Source: GCA-2732755 sp965228265 | GTDB taxonomy: Bacteria; Planctomycetota; Phycisphaerae; Phycisphaerales; UBA1924 | Direction: 5' to 3' | Length of the DNA stretch: 64,000 nt | Assembly: GCA_965228265.1 (NCBI GenBank) | Contig: OZ245804.1 | Span: forward strand, 1,612,001-1,676,000 | Shown: one piece after another, positions 9,301 to 16,558 of the stretch | Layout of the letters: the number at the start of each line of letters is the position of its first letter | How positions within the stretch are numbered: position 1 is the stretch's first letter | Position numbers and translations under genes: made by a program | The notes under the pieces: generated by a model | What the model saw: only the letters and a program-made list of their open reading frames with translations | Databases searched by the model: none | What the model was told of the DNA's origin: nothing

Positions 9301-9897
9301 TGGTCGCTCGTCGTCGTGTACCTGCTCATGTGCGCCCTCTTCGAGAGCTTCGTCTACCCGTTCGTCATCATGTTCAGCGTGCCGCTGGCCGTCGTCGGCG
9401 GCTTCGCGGGCCTCTACCTCGTGCACGAGTCCAGCGCAGCCAACCCCATCATGCCGACGCAGCAGCTCGACGTGCTCACGATGCTCGGCTTCGTCATCCT
9501 CATCGGCGTCGTGGTCAACAACGCCATCCTCCTCGTCCACCAGGCGCTCAACTTCATGAAGGGCGTCGCCGAGGAAGGCGAAGAACCCATCGACCCGATG
9601 TCACCCGCCGACGCCATCGCAGAAAGCGTCCGCACACGCGTCCGCCCCATCTTCATGAGCACCATGACCTCCGTCGGAGGCATGCTCCCGCTCGTGCTGA
9701 TGCCAGGCTCAGGTTCAGAGATGTACCGCGGACTCGGCTCCGTCGTGATCGGCGGCCTGCTCGTCTCGACCGTGTTCACACTGATGCTCGTGCCGCTGAT
9801 GTTCGGCCTCGTCATCGACATGTCGCAGGGATTGGCCACTCTGCTCGGACGCCAGCAGACCGAACTCAAAGCGCAGAGCGGACCCGCGATGGGCTAA
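6346..9897 (+). CDS. RND superfamily efflux permease (HAE1/AcrB type) with extra membrane hairpin
   Basis: An 1183-residue proton-driven inner-membrane pump, about 130 residues longer than AcrB. The N-terminus shows the family start (MNIVGLATRRPVGVTVAALL), the porter region WPGRSPEEIVDEITKEQEEQ, TM4 GIAFAVGMVVDNAIVVLENI with the relay Asp pair, and near the C-terminus FVILIGVVVNNAILLVHQAL plus TRVRPIFMSTMTSVGGMLPL. Between the second porter domain and the segment FAWSLVVVYLLMCALFESF lies an unusual stretch (about residues 905-980) with two additional hydrophobic helices (YLAYGLIAIGFLAAGYGFV and GALLILGVIGFLIFGVA). It follows the adaptor by 3 nt with GGGAG as ribosome site. Substrate unknown. 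Confidence 0.92.
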   Translation: MNIVGLATRRPVGVTVAALLLVMFGLISLTAIPIQLTPSIDYPQITVDTAWPGRSPEEIVDEITKEQEEQLKNIANLKTMRSTTSEGTSSIMLEFYLGSDITRALQEVSDALRQVPDYPDEVTEPTIKAADGAAENAIAWIIIDVDPQYKDQHADFDITTLFDPLDKEVRPYLERIDGVAEVNVFGGREREVRVLADNEALALRGLNISDLIEALRRENVNTSAGTISESKRDYRVRVIGQYESPEEVLESVVAIRDGKPVYVRDVATVDVGHTKQRGFVRSFGYPSIAINIIRQSGANVMDVMEEVRVRLDDVRAEILPNLAGDVGPHLRLRQVYDETTYIDSSIDLVVSNLWLGGAIAAIVLLIFLRSFVMTGIVALAIPISVIGTFLVLLAFGRTLNVISLAGIAFAVGMVVDNAIVVLENIYRRYQGGLSPIKAAYEGGREVWGAVLASTLTTAAVFVPVLTIQEEAGQLFRDISIAIVASVTLSLIVSMTVIPAACSRWLRPRPKNPSKIRLVFEHLFGLSDLFSKVNRLGAGLVRTLNKGVMGWTFRPAIIIVMTVVSLVAASLLVPPMDYLPAGNRNLVFGGLLIPPGLSVDEKIDFAERIEARVKPYLLGEGDPSALQPIPVAMGENSFEYEPVQIENFFIGAFGDMMFAGGTSVDEQVVVPVGQLLTNAMNGLPDTYGGASQASIFGRGVGGGNTVDIEIMGPDLDRVVQAAQAVFMAAAGNEEYGFGRVRAEPSNYNIGQPEYKVELTREARELGLRPLDVGIAVRGLFDGAFVDDYILNGEAVDMVVLPSGGQLEYLEQMATIPVATPAGPVVPLDTLVTAKGGLAPQSIMRIQELAAVRLLITPPPGRAVQDVMAQIESEFLAPARDAGLIDRTMRVRLEGTAAKLDEVQTALFGKGDGSASFGAASSAAHYLAYGLIAIGFLAAGYGFVRAIGSGKAAFGYGGFGALLILGVIGFLIFGVAEMPQLMMAKFAWSLVVVYLLMCALFESFVYPFVIMFSVPLAVVGGFAGLYLVHESSAANPIMPTQQLDVLTMLGFVILIGVVVNNAILLVHQALNFMKGVAEEGEEPIDPMSPADAIAESVRTRVRPIFMSTMTSVGGMLPLVLMPGSGSEMYRGLGSVVIGGLLVSTVFTLMLVPLMFGLVIDMSQGLATLLGRQQTELKAQSGPAMG

Positions 9898-9902
9898 GCG
9901 AC

Positions 9903-10793
9903 TTACTCAGTATCCTGCGGCAGCGCCGAGGGCGGCTTGGCCCAGTGCAGCTTGTTCGCCAGCGTCTGCCAGTAATCGCCCGCGCTGTTCACGACCAGAC
10001 GTACCGTCTCGCTGCTCCGCGTGATCAGCACACGCTCATCGCTCGTGATCCGCCGCTGGATCTGACCATCCAGCACAAGCGTCGTCCCGCCGCCCTCTTC
10101 CTCGTCGTTGATCTGCAGCGGCGTGATCTCGATCGAGCTCTCGCCCGGCACCACGATCGTCCGGAACGCGAGCGAATGCGCCGCGATGGGCGTGATGAGC
10201 GTCGTGTCGACGTGCGGATGCACAATCGGCCCGCCCGCAGAGACGTTGTACGCCGTCGACCCGACCGCCGTGGACACGATGATCCCGTCACCCCGCACGA
10301 CCGGCCCGATCGAGCTGTCGATGCGGATGCCCAGTTCGATGACGCGGTAGGGGGGGCCAGCCGTGATCACCGCCTCGTTCATCGCGTAACCGATGTGCTC
10401 GAGCCTGTTGTCCGAGTGCCGGATCTGCGCACGCAGGAGGTGCACCTCGCGCGTCCGCAATTGTCCGCGCCCAAAGAGCTCCGTCGCCTGCTCGCGCACC
10501 GCGTCGAGATCAAACTCCGCCAGGAACCCGAGCTTCCCGACGTTCACACCAAGCACCGGCACGTTCCGCCCCGCAAAGCGCCGGCCCTCGCCGAGCAGCG
10601 TCCCGTCACCCCCGAGCACAACAATCAGATCCGCCTTCTCAAGATCCTTCGGCGGCTCGGCATCGCCCGACGGGATCTTCGTCAGCAGGTTGCCGTGCTG
10701 CTCGATCAGAGCCGTGAGTTCTTCCGCCACAGCCGCCGCGTTGGGTTTCTCGGTGTTAACAACAAGAAGCGTCGATCGACGTGTCTCGGGCAT
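9903..10793 (-). CDS. nadK: NAD kinase
   Basis: A 296-residue ATP-NAD kinase that phosphorylates NAD to NADP in the cytoplasm. The diagnostic motif GGDGTLL is present (about residue 60) in DLIVVLGGDGTLLGEGR, followed by VPVLGVNVGKLGFLAEF and the conserved VRGDGIIVSTAVGSTAYNVSAGGPIVHP block that binds NAD and divalent metal. A ribosome site AAAGGCGG lies ~6 nt before ATG 10793. It is the last gene of a leftward group after prenyl synthase and dxs, and ends 5 nt from the convergent RND pump stop, leaving no room for a separate terminator. The symbol follows the family name. Confidence 0.95.
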   Translation of the reverse strand: MPETRRSTLLVVNTEKPNAAAVAEELTALIEQHGNLLTKIPSGDAEPPKDLEKADLIVVLGGDGTLLGEGRRFAGRNVPVLGVNVGKLGFLAEFDLDAVREQATELFGRGQLRTREVHLLRAQIRHSDNRLEHIGYAMNEAVITAGPPYRVIELGIRIDSSIGPVVRGDGIIVSTAVGSTAYNVSAGGPIVHPHVDTTLITPIAAHSLAFRTIVVPGESSIEITPLQINDEEEGGGTTLVLDGQIQRRITSDERVLITRSSETVRLVVNSAGDYWQTLANKLHWAKPPSALPQDTE

Positions 10794-10864
10794 GGGCCGC
10801 CTTTCGCGTGGGGCTCGTGGAGCTCTTGGGGGCGCTCTGCTCGCCGGTCTGCGTGCCGGGCAGT

Positions 10865-12874
10865 TTACCGAGAGGCCCGCTCACGGGTTGACTTGGCCTC
10901 GACCTCGCGCTCGGGCGAAGCCTCCGCCTCCCCCTGATCCAGCCCCTTCTCAAGCAAAGTCAGAATCGCCCGCTTGATGCCCGCCACGTCCAGACCCGTC
11001 TCGGCAAGCTGCTTGCCCCGGCCGTCCTGACGCACCCAGGCGTCCGGCATCGCAAGCCGCATCACGCGCGACGCGTCCAGCCCCATCTCGCTCGCCGACT
11101 CCAGCACCGCCGACCCAAACCCGCCGATCGGCGAGTGCTCCTCAACCGTCACGACCGGGATCTCGCGCTCGAGCAGCGTCTTCAGCAGCTCCGTATCGAT
11201 CGGCTTGGCGAACCGCGCGTCGTAGACCGCGACCGTGCAGTCCTCGCGCAGCTCACCCGCAGCCTTCGCCGCCGCGATCGCCGGCGTCCCGAACGCCAGC
11301 ACCGCCGCATCGACCCTGTCCTTCGTGACGTCGATCTCGGGCGTCAGGCTCCGCGCTTTGCCCAGCTCAAAGGCCGGGCACGTGTCATCCGTAAACAGGT
11401 CCGACACGTTGTCCCGCGGATAACGCACGCTCGACAGGCTCTCGTCCCACGTGCGCATGAACTCGAGCGCCGCCTTGAGGCTCGGCTCGTCCATCGCCGC
11501 CATCACCACCGCCTCGGGCAGCGTGCGCAGCAGCGCCGTGTCGCAGAACCCGTGATGCACCGCGCCATCGCCGCCCACAAGCCCCGCGCGGTCGAGGCAG
11601 AGCCTGACCGGCAGACCCTGGAGCGCCGCCTCCTGGAACGCCTGGTCGAACGCCCGCTGGAAGAATGTCGCGTACACCGCCATGAAGGGCCGAAAGCCCG
11701 TCTTGGCAAGCCCCGCCATCATGTCCAGCGCATGACTCTCGCAGATGCCCGTGTCCCACACGCGATCGGGGAACGTCTTGAGCGCCGCGGTCAGACCCGT
11801 GCCGTCGGGCATCGCCGCGGTGCACGCCACCACGCGCTCGTCACGCTCGAGCACATCCAGCATCGCATCGCCGAACGCGCTCGTGAACGACCGCCCGTCG
11901 CTCTTGACCTCAACCCGGCAGCCCTTCGCCGCGTCGCCGTCCATCGTGAACGGGCTCGGCGAATGAAACTTCGTCGCGTCGCTCTCGGCGAAATCGAGCC
12001 CCTTGCCCTTGGTCGTCTTCACGTGCAAGACCATCGGCAGCTCAAACTCCCGAGCTTCCGTCAGGAACTCGATCAGTTCGGGCAAGTTGTGCCCGTCGAT
12101 CGGGCCAACTGTCAGCAGCCCGAAGTGTTCGAACCACGAGTTCTCCGCGATCATCGCCTTCGTCGCCTCACCCGTCCGGTGGTACGCGTCACGGATCAGC
12201 GACCCGCCCGGCAGACTGTCGAGGAGCTTGGCCGCCGACTTCTTGAAGTCCGTGTACGTGTGACTCAGCCGCACGCGGTCGAAGTACTGCGCCATCGCGC
12301 CCTGGGGCTTGGCGATGCTCATCCCGTTGTCGTTGAGCACGACCAGGAACTGCCGCTTGAGTGTGCCCGCGTTGTTGAGCCCCTCCATCGCGACGCCGTT
12401 GACGATCGAGGCGTCGCCGATGAGCGTCACGACTCGGCGACCGTCCGGGTTCTTCTTCTTGTCAAACGACTCGCCCGAGAGCGTGTCGCCCCGCGCCACA
12501 CCAACAGCCGTCGAGATCCCCGTCCCCGCGTGCCCCACGCTGAACAGGTCATAAGGCGACTCGTTGGGCTCCGGGAAGCCCGACATCCCCTCGCTCGTGC
12601 GCAGCTTGCTCAGCATCGGGTACCGCCCCGTCAGCAGCTTGTGCGGGTAGCACTGGTGCCCCACATCAAACAGCAGCCGGTCGTGCCCGAAGTCGAACAC
12701 GTAGTGCATCGCGATCGTCAGCTCGACCACGCCCAGGTTCGGCGCCAGGTGCCCGCCCGACTTGGAGACCTGCCCGATGATCGCCTCACGGATCTCCGCT
12801 GCCAGCTCGGGCAACGCGCTCACGGGCAGCTTCTTCAGGTCGGCGGGCGTCTTGATGCTCGGTAGATGCTTCAT
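10865..12874 (-). CDS. dxs: 1-deoxy-D-xylulose-5-phosphate synthase
   Basis: A 669-residue thiamine-diphosphate enzyme making DXP from pyruvate and glyceraldehyde-3-phosphate, the first step of the MEP isoprenoid pathway. Seen motifs: GGHLAPNLGVVELTIAMHYV and DVGHQCYPHKLLTGR at the N-terminus, the ThDP motif GDASIVNGVAMEGLNN with VVLNDNGMSI, the middle domain HDGFCDT-like segment (VHHGFCDTALLRTLP) and the C-terminal transketolase domain. I chose ATG 12874 (MKHLPSIKTPADLKK) because GAGGG precedes it and alignment with DXS begins there; 33 upstream in-frame residues look non-coding. Its neighbour upstream is a prenyl diphosphate synthase, so the pair feeds isoprenoid synthesis. A TAGAAT -10 candidate lies at 12974-12979 (minus strand), giving a ~95-nt leader. 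Confidence 0.95.
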   Translation of the reverse strand: MKHLPSIKTPADLKKLPVSALPELAAEIREAIIGQVSKSGGHLAPNLGVVELTIAMHYVFDFGHDRLLFDVGHQCYPHKLLTGRYPMLSKLRTSEGMSGFPEPNESPYDLFSVGHAGTGISTAVGVARGDTLSGESFDKKKNPDGRRVVTLIGDASIVNGVAMEGLNNAGTLKRQFLVVLNDNGMSIAKPQGAMAQYFDRVRLSHTYTDFKKSAAKLLDSLPGGSLIRDAYHRTGEATKAMIAENSWFEHFGLLTVGPIDGHNLPELIEFLTEAREFELPMVLHVKTTKGKGLDFAESDATKFHSPSPFTMDGDAAKGCRVEVKSDGRSFTSAFGDAMLDVLERDERVVACTAAMPDGTGLTAALKTFPDRVWDTGICESHALDMMAGLAKTGFRPFMAVYATFFQRAFDQAFQEAALQGLPVRLCLDRAGLVGGDGAVHHGFCDTALLRTLPEAVVMAAMDEPSLKAALEFMRTWDESLSSVRYPRDNVSDLFTDDTCPAFELGKARSLTPEIDVTKDRVDAAVLAFGTPAIAAAKAAGELREDCTVAVYDARFAKPIDTELLKTLLEREIPVVTVEEHSPIGGFGSAVLESASEMGLDASRVMRLAMPDAWVRQDGRGKQLAETGLDVAGIKRAILTLLEKGLDQGEAEASPEREVEAKSTRERASR

Positions 12875-13029
12875 GGATCCCTCTGCCCTCGGCTCGCCGG
12901 CGAGCCCGGCCCGAAACGTATCGCTTCCCAAGCTGCATTGTTCGCCAAACGCCCGGATGCGATTCGTTTTCAAATTCTACTGAAAACACTGTAGCGCCGC
13001 CACCGGCGAGGGGCTGCGATTCCGAGCTG

Positions 13030-13920
13030 TTATCGGTCCCTCGAGGCCATCTGCCTTGCGATCGCCCCGAGCGTCGCACCCTTCTCGCCCAGCACCCCGA
13101 TCGCTCGCTCGGCATCACCCAGCAGACGCGCAACCTCCGCCCGCGTTCCGTCCACGCCGAGCAGCCCCGGGTACGTCAGCTTGCCCGCCTCGGCGTCCTT
13201 GCCCGTCCTCTTGCCCGTCTGCTCCGCGCTCTGCTCCACATCCAAAAGGTCGTCCACCGCCTGGAACATGTGCCCGACCGCGTCGGCGTACGCCGTCAGC
13301 GCTTCGAGTTGCTCGGTGCTTGCGCCGCCACAGATCGCACCAAGCCGCGCCGATGCGCGGATCAGCGCTCCCGTCTTGTTCACATGGATGCGCTCGAGTC
13401 GGCGTCGATCGTCCGCCTCCGGGTCCAGTTCGGGCATGGTGTCATAGACCTGCCCTGAGATCATCCCCGCGCACCCGCGTGACAGTTCCCGCACCAGCGC
13501 CACACGCACCGCATCGCTCGCGTCTGTCTCAAGCACAGCCGCGAACGCCAGATTCAGCAGCGCATCGCCAGCAAGGATCGCCATCGCCTCGTTGGTGTGC
13601 ACGTGCAGCGTGGGGCGTCCCCGCCGCAGATCGTCGTCGTCCATCGCGGGCAGGTCGTCGTGAACGAGGCTGAACGCGTGCACGAACTCGACCGCCGCCG
13701 CCGCGGGCAGACACTTCTCAACCTCCCCGCCGACCGCCTCAGAGGCCAGCCAGACGAGCAGCGGGCGGAGCCGCTTCCCGCCCCCGAGCACCGCGTACGC
13801 CATCGCCTCGCGCAGGCCGACGGATAAATCCCCGCCGAGCCCCGCGCCCGCGATGTGCCGCTCGAGTTCTGCCTCGATCCGCGTCAGCGCAGCCTTGTTG
13901 TCGTCCGGGATCGTGGAAAT
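13030..13920 (-). CDS. ispA: Polyprenyl (farnesyl/geranylgeranyl) diphosphate synthase, probable ATT start
   Basis: A cytoplasmic trans-prenyltransferase condensing IPP with allylic diphosphates. The first Asp-rich motif is in SLVHDDLPAMDDDDLRRGRP, the second in FQAVDDLLDV, and GGGKRLRPLL near the N-terminus binds IPP. The only in-frame ATG (14025) lies inside the divergent ExbB-like gene, has no ribosome site and adds 34 non-homologous residues. An ATT codon at 13920-13918 sits 7 nt behind a good AAAGGA site and gives 296 residues, the usual length. I therefore annotate the ATT start, with the ATG as alternative. The two-residue spacer between Asp pairs fits short-chain (C15-C20) synthases; exact product length is not decidable. 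dxs follows. Confidence 0.85.
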   Translation of the reverse strand: MSTIPDDNKAALTRIEAELERHIAGAGLGGDLSVGLREAMAYAVLGGGKRLRPLLVWLASEAVGGEVEKCLPAAAAVEFVHAFSLVHDDLPAMDDDDLRRGRPTLHVHTNEAMAILAGDALLNLAFAAVLETDASDAVRVALVRELSRGCAGMISGQVYDTMPELDPEADDRRRLERIHVNKTGALIRASARLGAICGGASTEQLEALTAYADAVGHMFQAVDDLLDVEQSAEQTGKRTGKDAEAGKLTYPGLLGVDGTRAEVARLLGDAERAIGVLGEKGATLGAIARQMASRDR

Positions 13921-13986
13921 GACCCTGTCCTTTGCGTTTGGTCGCCCCTGTTCGCCCGGGGCTTGCCGGAACAGTACGATCCGCCC

Positions 13987-14613
13987 ATGGCCGGGGCGAT
14001 CCAGCAAGCGAGCGAGTTCTTCCATGCCGCGGGGTGGGTCGCCTGGCCCCTGTCCGCGATCAGCGTCGTCTCGCTCGCGCTCTGCATGGAGCGGGCGATC
14101 TACTTCGCCAGCCTCCGCAAGTCTCTCCGCCCCGAGCGCGTCCGCCTCGTCTCCCAGGCCCTGCGCACCAACAACGAAACCATCCTCGCCCGTGAATCGG
14201 GGTCCGGGCTCCTCGGGCGGTTCGTCTCATCGCTGATCGACGGCTCATCGCAGGGTCCCGTCGGGGAAAGCACCGTCCTCGCCGCCGCCGAGCACGTCCG
14301 ACCGAGCCTCGAGCGGTATCTCTCGTTCCTCTCCACCGTGATCACCGCCGCCCCGATGCTGGGCATCCTGGGCACGGTCACCGGCATCATCAAAAGCTTC
14401 GGGCTCCTCGGGAGCGCCGAGCGCGTCACGGATACCGCCGCGATGGCGGTGGGGATCTCAGAAGCCCTCTACACAACCGCGTTCGGCCTGGTCGTGGCGC
14501 TCTTCGTGCTCTTCCCGTACAACCACTTCCGCAAGTCCGCGGACCGGGCGCTGGGTGTGCTGGAAACAGTCGGCGCCGCCGCGGTCGAAGGCTCGACGCG
14601 CCGTACTGGCTGA
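13987..14613 (+). CDS. MotA/TolQ/ExbB proton-channel family protein
   Basis: A 208-residue inner-membrane protein with three hydrophobic segments: near residues 18-38 (WPLSAISVVSLALCMERAIYF), about 118-140 (ITAAPMLGILGTVTGIIKSF) and about 160-180 (ALYTTAFGLVVALFVLFPYN). The GTVTGIIKSF and GISEALYTTAFGLVVA blocks are the ExbB/TolQ core that pairs with an ExbD/TolR partner to use the proton motive force. No ExbD-like gene follows; the next gene is a convergent PTS component. Start ATG 13987 is preceded by TACGAT ending 6 nt upstream and no Shine-Dalgarno site, suggesting a leaderless message. The energised partner is unknown. Confidence 0.85.
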   Translation: MAGAIQQASEFFHAAGWVAWPLSAISVVSLALCMERAIYFASLRKSLRPERVRLVSQALRTNNETILARESGSGLLGRFVSSLIDGSSQGPVGESTVLAAAEHVRPSLERYLSFLSTVITAAPMLGILGTVTGIIKSFGLLGSAERVTDTAAMAVGISEALYTTAFGLVVALFVLFPYNHFRKSADRALGVLETVGAAAVEGSTRRTG

Positions 14614-14639
14614 ACATCTGAATCGAGTGTGAATCCGTT

Positions 14640-15098
14640 TCAGGACGAGGCGTGCTGCTGGAGCAGCTCGTAGATCGCCTCGGGCGTGTCGGCTTCGTAG
14701 ATCTTCTCGCGGAACTCAGCCTCCATATGGAGCCTGCTGATCTTGGCCAGCGCCTGGATGTGGTCGCTCACCTGATCGGGCCTGCTCGCCAGGAGGACAA
14801 CCAGGCGGACGGGCTTGCCGTCGACGGATTCGAAGTCGATCGGCTCGGCGGGCTTGCCGATCGCCATCGCCATATCGCTGAGCACATCCGACTTGCCGTG
14901 CGGGATCGCCAGACCCTGCCCGATACCGGTGGTCCGCGTCTGTTCGCGCGTCCAGACCGCTTCCTGGAGCGTCGCGGCATCGGAGACCTTGCCCGCCTTG
15001 GCGAGCGCCTCAACCAGCTCGTTGATGACCTCGTGCTTCTCGGTCGCCTTGAGCGGCGCGAGGATGCATTCCGGGGTAATCAGATCCGTCAGTTTCAT
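14640..15098 (-). CDS. PTS EIIA domain protein (fructose/nitrogen type)
   Basis: A 152-residue single-domain EIIA of the fructose/mannitol superfamily. The phospho-accepting histidine is in TGIGQGLAIPHGKSD (about residue 68). Alone, without IIB/IIC domains or transport genes nearby, such proteins usually act as regulatory phosphotransfer modules (PtsN-like) rather than in sugar uptake; that is inference. On the minus strand a TAGACT box about 45 nt upstream of ATG 15098 is a possible -10. It ends close to the convergent ExbB-like gene stop. Confidence 0.88.
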   Translation of the reverse strand: MKLTDLITPECILAPLKATEKHEVINELVEALAKAGKVSDAATLQEAVWTREQTRTTGIGQGLAIPHGKSDVLSDMAMAIGKPAEPIDFESVDGKPVRLVVLLASRPDQVSDHIQALAKISRLHMEAEFREKIYEADTPEAIYELLQQHASS

Positions 15099-15145
15099 GC
15101 AGGGGGCCTCGATCTCGGGGCTGCCGGGGTTTCGGAGGGCAGAGT

Positions 15146-16558
15146 CTACCCGCCTCGCCCGCGTCGCGGACCGAGCAGGACGCTGTACGAGCCGTCGACT
15201 GTGGATTCGGGTGTTCCCCCCGTGCGAGGAAGGGTCGCCCGCTCACAACCGACAGCCAGCCCGAAGCGTTCCTCGGCCCAGCGGGCCTGATCCTGGTTCT
15301 CCTCGCGGTCCACACTGCACGTTGCATACAGGATCACGCCGTCCGGGCTGATCAGGTCCGTCGCAAGCTCGATGATCTCGCGCTGAATCCGGGCGAGCCG
15401 CCCGATCGCAGCCGCGTCCGCGCGGTACCGCGCCTCGACCCGCCGACCCATCACGCCCGTATTCGAGCAGGGCACATCCAGCAGCACCAGATCCGCCCGC
15501 CCACGCTCGGCCTGCTTGATCTCCGCCATGCTGCGCACACGCACACGCTCGTGCCCCTCAAACACCTTTGCCAGTGTCCGGTAGCGGTCCGTATCCACAT
15601 CCGTCGCGATGATCGTCGCCTCTTGGAACACCTGTGCCAGCTGGCGCGTCTTGGTCCCCTGACCCGCGCAGAGATCGATGATCCGCGTCGGCTTCAGGTG
15701 CGCGATCGATTCCACCGCCTCGCTCGAAGACGGGTCCTGCGCCCACACATCACCCTGCGACGCGAGCATCGGCGACAGCTCATCCCTCGGCCCGATCCAG
15801 AGCGCGTGCCCGGCCCGCTCGTGGGGCGTGGTCCAGCCGCTGGCGATGGGCTCTTTGATGTGCGTGACGTTGAGCACCGTGGGCGGGTTGGTCAGGGCCT
15901 GTGCGCACAGCGCCCGGACTTCTTCCTCGGTGTGCTGCTCGATCAGCCGATCCAGCAGGCGTCTTGGCATGCTCGCCGCGACGCTGAGCGTGCCCGCGGG
16001 GTGCTCGGGGAGCTGGATGTGCCTCAGCCGGCGCGAGCCATCGGGAAGCGGGATCGCATCGCGCGACCCGTCCCATGCACCGGCCCGCTCGCCCGCGCAC
16101 TCATTCACACGCCGAAGCACCGCGTTGACGATGCCCGCAGCCCCGGGTCTGATGCGCCGCTTGGCCCATTCCACCGCTTCATTCAAAGCCGCGTGCGCCG
16201 GGATGCGGTCCATCAAAACGAGCTGGGCCGCCCCGACGATCAGCACCGCACGCAGCGCCGGCTCGAGCTCCGAGAACGGGCGCTTCAGCCCCTGCTGCAC
16301 CAGAAACTCGAGCGTGAGCCAGCGCCGGATCGACGCGTCGTAGAGCGCGTGGGCCAGGGCCGCGTCCCGGTCGTCGAGGGCCTTGGTGTCCAGCTCGACG
16401 GGCTCGAACGCTGGATATCGCTCGGCCTGCGCACAGATCGCCTCCAGCACCACACCCCTCGCTGTCGGCTTGGGAGCGTTATGGTTTCTCGGTCGGCGTC
16501 TGGGCGCACTTGTTCGTCGGGGGCTCGGCACGGGGCGAGTGTAGGGGCATCGCGGCAT
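15146..16558 (-). CDS. rsmB: 16S rRNA (cytosine-5-)-methyltransferase, RsmB/Sun type
   Basis: About 470 residues. An N-terminal NusB-like RNA-binding helical domain (LVQQGLKRPFSELEPALRAV, IPAHAALNEAVEWAKRR) is followed by a Rossmann methyltransferase domain with SAM motif IDLCAGQGTKTRQLAQ, catalytic motif IV LLDVPCSNTGVMGR and motif VI ILYATCSVDREENQ, the two-cysteine arrangement of RNA m5C methyltransferases. RsmB methylates C967 of 16S rRNA. The start is uncertain: ATG 16558 or GTG 16531 (VPSPRRTSAP); neither has a good ribosome site. The basic, proline-rich first ~30 residues look like a linker. It starts against the divergent histidine-kinase gene with a 2-nt overlap. Confidence 0.9.
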   Translation of the reverse strand: MPRCPYTRPVPSPRRTSAPRRRPRNHNAPKPTARGVVLEAICAQAERYPAFEPVELDTKALDDRDAALAHALYDASIRRWLTLEFLVQQGLKRPFSELEPALRAVLIVGAAQLVLMDRIPAHAALNEAVEWAKRRIRPGAAGIVNAVLRRVNECAGERAGAWDGSRDAIPLPDGSRRLRHIQLPEHPAGTLSVAASMPRRLLDRLIEQHTEEEVRALCAQALTNPPTVLNVTHIKEPIASGWTTPHERAGHALWIGPRDELSPMLASQGDVWAQDPSSSEAVESIAHLKPTRIIDLCAGQGTKTRQLAQVFQEATIIATDVDTDRYRTLAKVFEGHERVRVRSMAEIKQAERGRADLVLLDVPCSNTGVMGRRVEARYRADAAAIGRLARIQREIIELATDLISPDGVILYATCSVDREENQDQARWAEERFGLAVGCERATLPRTGGTPESTVDGSYSVLLGPRRGRGG

